A DNA stretch of 60,656 nt, taken from Methylobacterium sp. J-026. Lineage in GTDB: Bacteria > Pseudomonadota > Alphaproteobacteria > Rhizobiales > Beijerinckiaceae. Positions within the stretch are counted from its first letter, which is position 1. Each line of letters begins with the position of its first letter. The stretch spans positions 1 through 60,656 of the forward strand of contig NZ_JAKSYC010000125.1 of NCBI RefSeq assembly GCF_022829585.1, given 5' to 3'. Made by a program: the position numbers and the translations under genes. The notes beneath the pieces were generated by a model that did no database searches, was not told the origin of the DNA, and saw only the letters and a list, made by a program, of their open reading frames with translations. Positions 8,288 to 18,370 of the stretch are shown here, piece by piece.

Positions 8288-8875
8288 ATGCCGCACAAGA
8301 CCCGCATCGTCTGCATCCGCCACGGACAATCGACCTTCAACGCCGCCCACCGGCTCGGGGGTGGTGATCCCGGCTTGCCCGACGCGCGGCTGACGCCCGA
8401 GGGCCGCGCCCAGGCCCGGGCCGCGCGGGAGCGGCTGCACGCGGTCCCGTTCGATCTGGTGGTGGTGTCGCCGCTGACCCGGGCGATCGAGACCGCCGCG
8501 ATCCTGTTCGGCGACCATCCGCGCCGGCCGCGGGTGCTGGTCGAGGTGCTGCACCGCGAGTGCCAGGAGAGCAGCTGCGACGTGGGGCGGGCCGCCTCGG
8601 AGATCGCGGCCGAGTTCCCGCATCTCGATGTCGGGCATCTGCCCGAGGTCTGGTGGCATGCCGAGCCCGGCTGCGAGGTCGGAGGCTATCCGGTGGAGCC
8701 ACGTCCCCTGTTCGATGCCCGGGTCGCGGCGTTCCGGGACTGGCTGCGGGTGCGGCCCGAGGACACCATCGCGGTCGTGGGGCACGGCACGTTCTTCTAT
8801 CACCTCACCGGCATGTTCCTGGAGAATTGCGGCTCCATCGAGCTCGACCTCGACGCCGCACCCGCCGCCGCGTGA
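8288..8875 (+). CDS. Histidine phosphatase family protein
   Basis: A 195-residue protein of the phosphoglycerate-mutase-like superfamily. The catalytic RHG motif is at residues 11-13 (CIRHGQSTFN) with the phosphohistidine H12; SPLTRAIETA supplies the second arginine and H166 in VVGHGTFF the second histidine. Acidic residue and size suit a broad-specificity phosphatase rather than a glycolytic mutase; the substrate is unknown. The ATG at 8288 lies ten bases after a GCATCGTCC hairpin repeat, which may affect its expression. It converges with the gene ending at 8876. Confidence 0.85.
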   Translation: MPHKTRIVCIRHGQSTFNAAHRLGGGDPGLPDARLTPEGRAQARAARERLHAVPFDLVVVSPLTRAIETAAILFGDHPRRPRVLVEVLHRECQESSCDVGRAASEIAAEFPHLDVGHLPEVWWHAEPGCEVGGYPVEPRPLFDARVAAFRDWLRVRPEDTIAVVGHGTFFYHLTGMFLENCGSIELDLDAAPAAA

Positions 8876-9592
8876 TCAGGCCGGGGTTAGCGCCCGCGCC
8901 GCATCGAGGCGCTCCCGGGCTCCCGCGAGGGCGATCTCCGGCGCCTGCCGTCCGATCGACAGGGCCGCGTCGAGGATCGCGCAGGCCCGGAGCCACGTGT
9001 CGGGCATGAAGGGGGCGGCCTCCTCGGCGACCTCGGCGGCGCAGCGCGCATCCGCCCCTGCGGACTGGGCCGCCGTGGCGGTCCGGGAAACGGCCGCGGT
9101 CAGGGCGCCGGCGCGCCAGCGCCGTGCCCGGCCCGCCGCCTCGGACAACGTCCCGGCGCGCCATGCCGCCGCCTTGGCGGCCGCCAGCGCCGCTTCCAGG
9201 TCCGGCGCTCCGGTGCAGGCCGCCGCGTCCTCGGCCATGCCGGCCAGGACGCAGAGGGGCGCGAGAATCGCGCGGATGCTGTCCAGGGCGAGGCGTCCGG
9301 TCCGGGCGTTCTCGACCGCGGGGGTATCGGCGCTGCCCGCGAGGCGCAGCACGAAGGCGATCAGGTGCGGTCGGACCGCGTCCGGCATGGCGTCGTTGAG
9401 CCCCAGGGCGTAGGCCGCGATCGGCCGCGAGAAGCACGGCGGACAATCCGCGCTGGAGCGGATCGCCCGGTAGGGCAGGCCCGCGGCCACGATCGCCGCC
9501 TCGTTGATGCAGGTGCCGCCGTCCGGGCCGGGGAAGGGATGCGACCCGGGCAGCAGGCGCCAGTTCAGGATCGGCTCGAAGTCGGCGTGCAT
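8876..9592 (-). CDS. Conserved hypothetical protein
   Basis: A 238-residue soluble protein with no signal peptide. The N-terminal third is distinctive: DFEPILNWRLLPGSHPFPG, then GPDGGTCINEAAIVAAG and a CPPCFSRPIAAYAL segment with two close cysteines, which could bind metal. I have seen this N-terminal pattern as an uncharacterised family in Rhizobiales, but know no function. The C-terminal half is Ala-rich and helical. The ATG at 9592 starts the conserved block; upstream in-frame text is low complexity. It lies 61 bp downstream of the nickel/cobalt exporter on the same strand and may be co-transcribed. Confidence 0.7.
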   Translation of the reverse strand: MHADFEPILNWRLLPGSHPFPGPDGGTCINEAAIVAAGLPYRAIRSSADCPPCFSRPIAAYALGLNDAMPDAVRPHLIAFVLRLAGSADTPAVENARTGRLALDSIRAILAPLCVLAGMAEDAAACTGAPDLEAALAAAKAAAWRAGTLSEAAGRARRWRAGALTAAVSRTATAAQSAGADARCAAEVAEEAAPFMPDTWLRACAILDAALSIGRQAPEIALAGARERLDAARALTPA

Positions 9593-9653
9593 CGGCGCTG
9601 CCCTCGTCGGAGGCGACCAGCCTCGCACGGCGCGGACCCGTTGGCGAGGGCCC

Positions 9654-10688
9654 TCAGCCGCCCAGGCCCGGCGCGCGGCCGGAGAGCATCGCGACCCCGA
9701 GCACCAGCACGAAGGCGGCGGCCAGGAGTTCCAGGCCGCCGAGCGCCAGGATCCCCGCCCGACCCCGCCCGCCGGCGAGGCGCAGCGCCGCACGCTTGGC
9801 GAAGACCGCAAGGCAGGCGAGCGCCGTGGTGGTCAGCGCCGTGCCCAGCGCCATGGCCAGGACCGCCAGGATTCCCGCCCCCGGCACGCCCTGCGACACC
9901 GCGAAGACCAGGACCAGCACCGCCCCCGCGCAGGGGCGCGATCCCGCGGCCAGGACCACCCCGGCCCGGGCCCGCCAGGTCTCCAGGGTGTCGAGGGCCT
10001 CCGGCCCCGGCATATGGCTGCAGCCGGGGCCGCAGGCGGCGCCGAGACCGGCGAGGCGCCCGGCCTTGCGCCAGGTCAGAACCAGGCCGACCAGGGCTAC
10101 GAGCGTGAAGCTCATCGTCTCGATCAGCGTCCCGGCTCGGGTGATGCTCGCCGCGGTGGCGTCGAGGATCAGGCTGCCGATCCCGACGATCGCCCCGGCC
10201 ACGCAGGCCTGGAGCAGGGCGGCGCAGAGGCTCAGCGCGCAGCCGCGCCGGAGCGCCCGCTCCCCCGCCAGGATGTAACCGGCGATCACCGCCCTGCCGT
10301 GGCCGGGGCCGGCGGCGTGGAACACCCCGTAGGCGAAGGCGAGCCCGATCAGCGGGCGCCAGTCGCCGCCGCCCCTGAGCGCGCTCACCGCGACGTTGAG
10401 GCTGCGGGAAAAGCTCGCCTGCAGGGCCAGGATGATTCCGCCGAGGCCGGTCGTGACCGGGGCGGCTTCGCGAAAACCGATCCCGAAGGGCGAACGTGGC
10501 GGCGGCACGGCGAGGCCCGGGGCGACGAGCCACGCGATTCCGGCGGCCAGGAGCGCGGCCAGTCCGACGGCGAGGGCCATGAGGCCGAGCCTCAGCGCCA
10601 GACGCCCCGTCCCGGCGATCCCGATGCCCAGCGCATCGCCCCCGTCCGAAAGCCGGCGGCCATCCTTCGGGGCGATGCCTAGGGACAT
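9654..10688 (-). CDS. Nickel/cobalt efflux transporter (NicO/RcnA family)
   Basis: A 344-residue inner-membrane protein with about seven hydrophobic segments. The motif FHAAGPGHGRAVIAGYIL is the H-x-x-G-P-G-H-G signature of the RcnA/NicO family of Ni/Co exporters, and a second region has SRPCAGAVLVLVFAVSQG, also typical. A loop with GCSHMPGPEAL offers Cys and His ligands. The start at 10688 overlaps the end of the DUF1007 gene by ten bases, so the pair is coupled. DUF1007 plus NicO is a recurrent pairing in Proteobacteria. Whether Ni, Co or another metal is carried cannot be read here. Confidence 0.87.
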   Translation of the reverse strand: MSLGIAPKDGRRLSDGGDALGIGIAGTGRLALRLGLMALAVGLAALLAAGIAWLVAPGLAVPPPRSPFGIGFREAAPVTTGLGGIILALQASFSRSLNVAVSALRGGGDWRPLIGLAFAYGVFHAAGPGHGRAVIAGYILAGERALRRGCALSLCAALLQACVAGAIVGIGSLILDATAASITRAGTLIETMSFTLVALVGLVLTWRKAGRLAGLGAACGPGCSHMPGPEALDTLETWRARAGVVLAAGSRPCAGAVLVLVFAVSQGVPGAGILAVLAMALGTALTTTALACLAVFAKRAALRLAGGRGRAGILALGGLELLAAAFVLVLGVAMLSGRAPGLGG

Positions 10689-11365
10689 GCCACCAGCACC
10701 CGGCTGGCGAACTGCACCCCGTAGCCGGAGGCGGCGGTGAGCGCCTCGAAGAACGCCTCGGTCATGCCCGGGGACCCGGCCTCCGCGGTCTCGGGCTGCG
10801 CGATTTTGGGCGGCTCGGTCTTCGGGCGCGTGACGGTGGCGGCGCAGCCCTGGGGGGCGCCGGCGAGGGTGGCCGCGTCGGACCCGTCCGCGAATGCGAA
10901 CGCGACGAAGTAGGTCGGGTCGTAGACCTCCAGGGCGGCGACCCCCCGGCCCTGCTGGACCGGGTTCTTCAGCGGCAGCAGGAAGGTCATGACCAGGGCC
11001 CCGTCCTCCATCCGCGCCGCCGGCTCCTCCGGTTCGGCGAAGGCCTGTTCCCGGCCGCCGACCTTCAGCTTCGTGAAGTAGCCGAACTCGGCGAGGTTGG
11101 CGGCGTTCTCGGCCGCGAGCCCGGCGAGTTCGTCCGGGCTGAGGGTGCCGTCCTTGTTGGCGTCGAGGCCCTGCGTGACGAAGGCGGTGTATTCCGGATC
11201 GAAGCGCCAGGTGTCGCGCACGCCGACCAGCCTGCCGTCCGCATAGACGAGCTGCGCCTTGGCGGTCACCCAGACATGGGGATGGGCCGAGGCCGCCGAG
11301 GCGGCGCAGGCGAGGGCTGCGGCGAGCAGCGCTCGCAGGGTCGGGCGGTGCGCGGCGATCAGCAT
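10679..11365 (-). CDS. DUF1007 periplasmic protein with an EF-hand-like loop
   Basis: A 228-residue exported protein. Residues 1-27 are a signal peptide ending ASA, and the mature protein begins with HPHVW, the DUF1007 hallmark. Residues 68-79 (DANKDGTLSPDE) fit the EF-hand calcium loop: acidic or polar ligands at positions 1, 3, 5, 7, 9 and Glu at 12. DUF1007 proteins accompany NicO-type metal exporters, as here where the genes overlap. Probably a periplasmic metal-handling accessory; the exact role is unknown. It lies about 90 bp after the orphan binding-protein gene. Confidence 0.85.
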   Translation of the reverse strand: MLIAAHRPTLRALLAAALACAASAASAHPHVWVTAKAQLVYADGRLVGVRDTWRFDPEYTAFVTQGLDANKDGTLSPDELAGLAAENAANLAEFGYFTKLKVGGREQAFAEPEEPAARMEDGALVMTFLLPLKNPVQQGRGVAALEVYDPTYFVAFAFADGSDAATLAGAPQGCAATVTRPKTEPPKIAQPETAEAGSPGMTEAFFEALTAASGYGVQFASRVLVACP

Positions 11366-11455
11366 GGGGCGGGGGCACGCTCGCGGCGGGAGGGAGGCTG
11401 TCGAAGCGGTCCCTCCTCGCCCGCCGGTGGGGCGAAAGCGAGGCGCCCCGGCCGC

Positions 11456-12364
11456 TCACTCCCCCGTGTCGAGGCCCATCAGCTGGAAGCTCACCCGCAG
11501 GTCGTTCGACATCGGGATGTCGAGGCGTTCGCCGTTCGGCAGGCGTTTGAGGAACCAGCGCTCGTAGGTCCAGCGCAGGGCCCGGCATTCCGCCAGCCGG
11601 GTGAAGGTCTGACTGACGATCCCGGCCAGTTCCGGATCGTCCTTGCGGAACATGATGCCGTAGGGCTCGTAGGAGAGCTTGTCGGGCAGCACCGTGTAGT
11701 TCGCCCCGTCCCGGGCGTCGGTGGCGATCAGCCCGTAGAGCAGCACGTCGTCGGTGGCGAAGGCATCCGCCTGGCCGGCCTTCACCATCGCGTAGGAGGC
11801 GGCGTGGTCGGGGGCCGTCACCACCTTCGCGTCGATCTTGAGCCGGCCGAGCAGGTCGCGCACGGCCTTCTCGTTGGTGGTGCCGGCGGTGACCACCACG
11901 GTCCTGCCGCCGAGGTCGCGATAGGAGGCGATCCCCGCTGCCCGCTTCACGAGCAGCTGCGTGGCGCTGATATAGTCCACCGGCGAGAAGGCGACCTGCC
12001 GGCGCCGCTCGGCATTGGCCGTGGTCGAGCCGCATTCGAGGTCGATCTGGCCGGATGTCACCGCGGCAATGCGGTTCTCGGCGGTGATCGGCGCGTAGCG
12101 GATCTTCACCGGCCGGCCGATCGCCGCCTGGACGTCGTCGGCGACCTCGCCGCAGAGGTCGAGGGCGTAGCCGATCGCCCGGGGCGCACCGTCCGGGTTC
12201 CTGCCCTCCACGAAGGAGAACGGCACCGAACTCTCCCGGTAGCCGAGCACGATCTCGCCGCGCTCGGCGACGCTTTTGAGGGTGCCGGTGAGCACCTCGA
12301 CCGCCGCGGCCGGGTGCGCGCCCGCCAGCGCCAGGACCAGAACAGCCACGGACCGCATCGCCAT
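11456..12364 (-). CDS. Orphan amino-acid ABC substrate-binding protein, GltI-like
   Basis: A 302-residue periplasmic binding protein. After a signal peptide (about residues 1-20) comes TGTLKSVAERGEIVLGYRESSVPFSF in two lobes; the block GQIDLECGSTTANAERR is characteristic of the glutamate/aspartate binding protein family, and DDVLLYGL and EPYGIMFRKDDPEL recur in GltI. It parallels the gltI gene at 19889 block by block. No permease or ATPase genes are next to it; instead it lies 28 bp downstream of the dicarboxylate symporter gene. It may feed the gltJKL system or act as a sensor. ATG 12364 is preceded by GGGAGGG. Confidence 0.88.
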   Translation of the reverse strand: MAMRSVAVLVLALAGAHPAAAVEVLTGTLKSVAERGEIVLGYRESSVPFSFVEGRNPDGAPRAIGYALDLCGEVADDVQAAIGRPVKIRYAPITAENRIAAVTSGQIDLECGSTTANAERRRQVAFSPVDYISATQLLVKRAAGIASYRDLGGRTVVVTAGTTNEKAVRDLLGRLKIDAKVVTAPDHAASYAMVKAGQADAFATDDVLLYGLIATDARDGANYTVLPDKLSYEPYGIMFRKDDPELAGIVSQTFTRLAECRALRWTYERWFLKRLPNGERLDIPMSNDLRVSFQLMGLDTGE

Positions 12365-12392
12365 CACCCGCCCTCCCAACCGCGCCCCGCCG

Positions 12393-13673
12393 CTATTCCG
12401 CCGGCGACGGCACGGTGCCGACATGGTCGAGGCGCTGGTCGGTGGCGGTGAGCTGCCCCTCCCACTTGGCCACCGCCACGGTGGCGACGCTGTTGCCCAG
12501 CACGTTGGTGGCCGAGCGGCCCATGTCGAGGAACTGGTCGATGCCGATGATCAGCAGCAGCCCGGCCTCCGGGATGTTGAACTGCGCCAGGGTCGCCGAG
12601 ATGACCACCAGCGAGGCGCGCGGCACGCCGGCCATGCCCTTCGAGGTGACCATCAGCAGGAACAGCATCGTGAGCTGCTGACCCCAGGTCAGCGGGATGT
12701 TGTAGGCCTGGGCGATGAACATCACCGCGAAGGTGCAGTACATCATCGAGCCGTCGAGGTTGAACGAGTAGCCCATCGGCAGCACGAAGGACGTGATGCG
12801 GTTGGGCACGCCGAATTCCTCGAGGTTGGTCAGCATCTTCGGATAGGCCGCCTCGCTCGACGCGGTCGAGAAGGCGAGCACGAACGGCTCCTTGATCAGG
12901 TTGATCAGCCGCATGATGCCGTTGCCCCCGAGCATCAGGAAGCCGACGAACATCAGCAGCGACCAGAGAACCCCGAGGCCGATGTAGAATTCGATGAGGA
13001 ACTTGCCGTAGGTGATCAGCACCCCGATCCCCTGCGTGGTGATCGTCGCGGCGATCGCCGCGAACACCGCCACCGGGGCGAACATCATCACGTAGCCCGT
13101 CACCTTGAGCATGACGTCGGCCAGGCCCTCGATGCCCTTGGCCAGGAACCGGCCCTTCTCGCCGAGCGCGGCGAGCCCCACGCCGAAGAAGATCGAGAAG
13201 ACCACGATCTGCAGGATCTCGTTGTTGGCCATCGCCTCCACGGCGCTCTTGGGCACGAGGTGGGTGACGAACTCCTTGAGCGAGAGCGAGGCGGTCTTGA
13301 GGCCGGTGTTGGCCCCGACATCGGGCAGCGGCAGGTTCAGGTTCACGCCCGGCTGCATGAGATTCACGAGGATCAGGCCCAGCATCAGCGAGCAGAACGA
13401 GGCGCCGACGAACCACAGCAGCGCCTTGCCGCCGACGCGGCCCACCGCGGCCGTATCCCCGAGATGGGCGATGCCGACCACCAGCGTCGAGAACACGAGC
13501 GGCGCGATGATCATCTTGATCAGCCGCAAGAACACGTCGGAGATCAGCGCGATGTAGCCGGCGATCTCCTTGGCGGTCTGCGGATCGGGCCAGGTGATGC
13601 TGCAGGCGTAGCCCACCGCTATCCCCAGGAGCATGCCGATGAAAATCATCGTCGTGAGCCGCGAACCCGTCAT
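12393..13673 (-). CDS. Dicarboxylate/amino acid:cation symporter
   Basis: A 426-residue inner-membrane carrier of the DAACS family (GltP/DctA). It shows the re-entrant loop serine motif STASSEAAYPK, the transport-site helix with FNLDGSMMYCTF, and the second loop LVVISATLAQFNIPEAG, with DQFLDMGRSATNVLGN near the end, which binds the substrate carboxylate in this family. It imports glutamate/aspartate or C4-dicarboxylates with Na+ or H+. ATG 13673 has GAGGAG eight bases upstream. The next gene downstream is a GltI-like binding protein, giving an unusual pairing. It is divergent from livH. Confidence 0.92.
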   Translation of the reverse strand: MTGSRLTTMIFIGMLLGIAVGYACSITWPDPQTAKEIAGYIALISDVFLRLIKMIIAPLVFSTLVVGIAHLGDTAAVGRVGGKALLWFVGASFCSLMLGLILVNLMQPGVNLNLPLPDVGANTGLKTASLSLKEFVTHLVPKSAVEAMANNEILQIVVFSIFFGVGLAALGEKGRFLAKGIEGLADVMLKVTGYVMMFAPVAVFAAIAATITTQGIGVLITYGKFLIEFYIGLGVLWSLLMFVGFLMLGGNGIMRLINLIKEPFVLAFSTASSEAAYPKMLTNLEEFGVPNRITSFVLPMGYSFNLDGSMMYCTFAVMFIAQAYNIPLTWGQQLTMLFLLMVTSKGMAGVPRASLVVISATLAQFNIPEAGLLLIIGIDQFLDMGRSATNVLGNSVATVAVAKWEGQLTATDQRLDHVGTVPSPAE

Positions 13674-13915
13674 CGGTACTGCTCCTCGCCTTGGCTCGGG
13701 ATGATCGAGCATAAAGTTCGTTAACGTGAAGCACGATCTACGCCATACGCAAGCCCATTCGGGGGATGTTACTCGGCTAGTCGACTGTTTTCGCGCGACG
13801 CCCGCGCGGGGATGAAACCTGTGGCCCTCGTGCTACGGCTGCGGTACGGGATTTGCCCCGCCGTGCGGCCTGCGCTCTGCGCGGGCGGCACTGAAACCAG
13901 CGTGCGCGAGAGTTC

Positions 13916-14832
<917 letters not shown>

Positions 14833-14833
<1 letters not shown>

Positions 14834-16227
14834 TGGCCCGTTCGCAGACTGCGCTCCCCGGCTCGGTGATGGCCGGAATCCTGCGCGACGCCGGGCTCTA
14901 CGCCCTCGTGGCCTTCGGCCTGTGCGTACCGATCATCGCCTACCGCACCGATCCGGGCCCCGGAACCGACCTGGTGCTGGTGCCGCGCTGGGGGCTCGTG
15001 GCGGCCCTGTGCGCGGCGATCTTCGTGGTCCGCCTCATCCAGCGGCTCGTGCTCCTGCGCCGGGACGCCCGGCGGGCCCTGACCCCGGCCCCGACCCAGG
15101 CCACCGAGGCGGTTCATGGCGAGCCGGCTGCGGGCCAGAAGAACGCCAAGCTCGGCGTCTGGCTGTTCATCGGCATCGCCCTGACCCTGCCGATGATCGC
15201 GGCGCTGGCCACCGGCGGCCTGTCCTCGGCCCGCTACTGGATCGACCTCGGCATCCTGATCCTCACCTACGTGATGCTCGGCTGGGGCCTGAACATCGTG
15301 GTCGGCCTCGCCGGCCTCCTCGACCTCGGCTACGTGGCCTTCTACGCGGTCGGCGCCTATTCCTACGCCCTGCTGTCGACCACCTTCGGCCTGTCGTTCT
15401 GGATCTGCCTGCCGCTGGCGGGCCTGTTCGCCGGGCTGTGGGGCATGATCCTCGGCTTCCCGGTGCTGCGCCTGCGCGGCGACTACCTCGCCATCGTGAC
15501 CCTGGCCTTCGGCGAGATCATCCGCCTCGTGCTGATCAACTGGACCGACGTGACCGGGGGCGGGGCCGGCATCTCGTCGATCCCGCGGGCGACCTTCTTC
15601 GGGATCCCGTTCACCGCGGGGGAGGACGGATTCGCGGCCCGGTTCGGCATCCCCTACGATTCGATGCACCGGCTCGTGTTCCTGTACTACCTGATCCTCG
15701 GGCTCGCCCTAATCACCAACTTCGTCACCCTGCGCCTGCGCCGCCTGCCGATCGGCCGGGCCTGGGAGGCTTTGCGCGAGGACGAGATCGCCTGCCGGTC
15801 GCTCGGCATCGACACCACGGCCACGAAGCTCACCGCCTTCGCCCTGGGGGCGGCCTTCGGGGGCGTGGCCGGCTCGTTCTTCGCCGTGCGCCAGGGCTTC
15901 ATCAGCCCCGAGAGCTTCAACTTTTTGGAGAGCGCCATCATCCTGGCGATCGTCGTGCTGGGCGGCATGGGCAGCCAGGTCGGCGTCGCCATCGCCGCGG
16001 TGGCGATGGTCGGCGGGCCGGAGATGCTGCGCAACCTCGGCTTCCTCAAGGCCGTGTTCGGCGAGGGCTTCGATCCCAACGAGTACCGGCTGCTTCTGTT
16101 CGGCCTCGCCATGGTGGCCATGATGGTCTGGCGGCCCCGCGGGCTGATCTCGGTGCGCCTGCCCTCTGTGTCGCTCGGCGAGCGCCGCGCCGTCTCGGGG
16201 GCCCACGTGAGCGAGGGGCACGGCTGA
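14833..16227 (+). CDS. livM: Branched-chain amino acid ABC permease LivM
   Basis: A 464-residue permease, longer than LivH. The first 120 residues hold two extra helices and a polar linker, matching the N-terminal extension (DUF3382-like) known in LivM of Proteobacteria; the core starts near [20 protein letters not shown] and includes [14 protein letters not shown], the coupling loop with [20 protein letters not shown], and [13 protein letters not shown]. Start and stop each overlap the neighbouring genes by one base, so translation is coupled. Confidence 0.95.
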
Positions 16228-17153
16228 TGGCACATCAACCGGATCCCCGGGCGGCGGCGCAGGCCCCCGCCCCGCCGGTGCTCGCCGTCGAGCACCTGAC
16301 CATGCGGTTCGGCGGCCTGACCGCCGTCTCCGACCTGTCCTTCGTGGCAAGGCGCGGCGACATCACCGCGCTGATCGGCCCGAACGGGGCCGGCAAGACC
16401 ACCGTGTTCAACTGCATCACCGGCTTCTACAAACCCACCGAGGGCATGCTGAGCCTCGCCCACGCCGACGGCGCGACGCATCTCCTGGAGCGCCTGCCGA
16501 ACCATGCGGTGAACAGCACCGCCCGGGTGGCCCGCACCTTCCAGAACATCCGCCTGTTCCAGGGCATGACCGTGCTGGAGAACCTGCTGGTCGCCCAGCA
16601 CAAGCCGCTGATGCGGGCCTCGGGCTACACGATCCTGGGGCTGCTCGGCCTGAAGACCTACCGCGACGCGCAGGCCGCCGCGATCGAGCGGGCCAAGGCC
16701 TGGCTCACCCGCATCGACCTGATGGACCGGGCCGACGACCCGGCGGGCGCCCTGCCCTACGGCGCGCAGCGGCGGCTCGAGATCGCCCGGGCGATGTGCA
16801 CCGACCCGGTCCTGCTCTGCCTCGACGAGCCGGCCGCCGGCCTCAACCCGCGGGAATCGGCGGAGCTGAACGGGCTCCTGCGCCACATCCGCGACGCGCA
16901 CGACACCTCCGTGCTGCTGATCGAGCACGACATGTCGGTGGTCATGCAGATCTCCGACCACGTGGTCGTCCTGGATTACGGCCAGAAGATCGCCGACGGC
17001 ACGCCCGCGGAGGTGCAGTCCGACCCGAAGGTGATCGCCGCCTATCTCGGCGTCGAGGACGAGGAGGTGGAGGCCGTGGAGGCCGAGGTCGGCATCACCG
17101 TGCCGCATGCGGCGGGGCCGCGGGCCGGCGCACCGGCAGGAGCGTCCGTATGA
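16227..17153 (+). CDS. livG: Branched-chain amino acid ABC ATPase LivG
   Basis: A 308-residue ATP-binding subunit. Walker A is [18 protein letters not shown], a LivG pattern; TARTFQN-like Q-loop text appears as [13 protein letters not shown]; the signature is degenerate ([15 protein letters not shown] instead of LSGGQ, as usual for LivG), and Walker B is [13 protein letters not shown] with switch histidine in [11 protein letters not shown]. The C-terminal 25 residues (acidic, then Gly/Ala-rich) are an extra tail. It couples ATP hydrolysis to LivHM. The stop overlaps the livF start as ATGA. Confidence 0.95.
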   Translation: MAHQPDPRAAAQAPAPPVLAVEHLTMRFGGLTAVSDLSFVARRGDITALIGPNGAGKTTVFNCITGFYKPTEGMLSLAHADGATHLLERLPNHAVNSTARVARTFQNIRLFQGMTVLENLLVAQHKPLMRASGYTILGLLGLKTYRDAQAAAIERAKAWLTRIDLMDRADDPAGALPYGAQRRLEIARAMCTDPVLLCLDEPAAGLNPRESAELNGLLRHIRDAHDTSVLLIEHDMSVVMQISDHVVVLDYGQKIADGTPAEVQSDPKVIAAYLGVEDEEVEAVEAEVGITVPHAAGPRAGAPAGASV

Positions 17154-17947
17154 GCGTCGCCGGCATCAACGTCCTCGTCGAGGAGACCCGGGCGATCCAG
17201 GCGGGGGCCAAGCCGCCGCTCCTCGCGGTCCGGGACGTCTCCACCTATTACGGCAGCGTCGCGGCGCTGCGGGGCGTCGATCTCGACGTGGCCGAGGGCG
17301 AGATCGTCACGCTGATCGGCGCCAACGGCGCCGGCAAGTCGACCCTGATGATGACGGTGTTCGGCAGTCCCCAGGCGCGCTCGGGGACGATCACCTATGA
17401 CGGGCGCGACATCACCCGGCTGCCGACCCACGCCATCGCCCGGCTGGGCATCGCCCAGTCGCCGGAGGGCCGCCGGGTCTTCCCGCGGATGAGCGTCTAC
17501 GAGAACCTCCAGATGGGTGCCGCCCTCCATGACGGCCGCTTCTTCGCCGAGGATCTGGAGAAGGTCTGCACCCTGTTCCCGCGGGTGAAGGAGCGCCTGA
17601 ACCAGCGGGCCGGCACCATGTCGGGGGGCGAGCAGCAGATGCTGGCCATCGCCCGGGCGCTGATGAGCCGCCCGCGCCTGCTCCTCCTCGACGAGCCGTC
17701 GCTCGGCCTCGCACCGCTGGTGGTGAAGGGCATCTTCGACGCGATCCGGGAACTAAACCGGACCGAGGGGATGACGATCTTCCTCGTCGAGCAGAACGCC
17801 TACCACGCCCTCAAGCTCGCCCATCGCGGCTACGTTCTGGTCAACGGCCGGGTGACGATGAGCGGCACCGGGCGCGCGCTCCTCGACGATCCGAACGTCA
17901 AGGCGGCCTATCTGGAAGGGGGCCATGCCGGCCCGGTGGGGGCATGA
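17150..17947 (+). CDS. livF: Branched-chain amino acid ABC ATPase LivF
   Basis: A 265-residue ATPase with an N-terminal extension of about 20 residues before LLAVRDVSTYYGSVAALRG. Walker A is GANGAGKSTLMM, the Q loop lies in GIAQSPEGRRVFPRMSVYEN (LivF hallmark), the signature MSGGEQQMLAIARAL is intact, and Walker B is LLLLDEPSLGLAP with LVEQNAYHAL after it. Together with LivG it powers uptake. It overlaps both neighbours by four bases (ATGA). Confidence 0.95.
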   Translation: MSVAGINVLVEETRAIQAGAKPPLLAVRDVSTYYGSVAALRGVDLDVAEGEIVTLIGANGAGKSTLMMTVFGSPQARSGTITYDGRDITRLPTHAIARLGIAQSPEGRRVFPRMSVYENLQMGAALHDGRFFAEDLEKVCTLFPRVKERLNQRAGTMSGGEQQMLAIARALMSRPRLLLLDEPSLGLAPLVVKGIFDAIRELNRTEGMTIFLVEQNAYHALKLAHRGYVLVNGRVTMSGTGRALLDDPNVKAAYLEGGHAGPVGA

Positions 17948-18321
17948 GCATGTTGCAGGGGCTCCTGTACGAGGAGGACTCGGCCTGGCTGTTCCTGTTC
18001 GTCACCGTGGTGATGGGCGGCTGGGCCGGCTGGATGGCGGCGCGCGGCATCGCCCGGGGCTGGCGGCCGTTCTGGCACTGCGCCCTGGCGCTGCTGCTCG
18101 TGGCGGCCGCCGTGCGCTTCATCCACTACGCCCTGTTTTCCGGCACGCTGCTGTCGCTGCACTACTATGCGGTCGACGCGGTCGTCGTCATGATCATCGG
18201 CGCGGCGGGCTTCCGCTACACGCGGACGCGCCAGATGACGAGCCAGTACCGCTGGCTCTACGAGAAGACCTCACCGCTGACGTGGCGTGCGCGTGCACCC
18301 GAGGCGGGCGAGGTCGTATGA
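17944..18321 (+). CDS. Small membrane protein of the liv operon (DUF6867-like)
   Basis: A 125-residue protein with three likely membrane helices (about residues 13-33, 45-62 and 75-90) and a basic C-terminal tail (TRTRQMTSQYRWLYEKTSP). The start overlaps the livF stop as ATGA, so it belongs to the operon. A small membrane protein in this slot is seen in other Rhizobiales liv operons and I think it is the DUF6867 family. No function is established; an accessory of the permease is the simplest inference. It is followed by the binding-protein gene after 49 bases. Confidence 0.75.
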   Translation: MSMLQGLLYEEDSAWLFLFVTVVMGGWAGWMAARGIARGWRPFWHCALALLLVAAAVRFIHYALFSGTLLSLHYYAVDAVVVMIIGAAGFRYTRTRQMTSQYRWLYEKTSPLTWRARAPEAGEVV

Positions 18322-18370
18322 GTGCGGCCGGATCCGCACGTGCGGTCCTGACAACATGGGGATGTACGCG

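Noticed and set aside
10689..12035. A possible N-terminal extension of the nickel/cobalt exporter gene on the minus strand
   Set aside because: The upstream text runs antisense-frame through DUF1007 and the binding-protein gene and has no homology; the start at 10688 overlaps the DUF1007 stop in the usual way.
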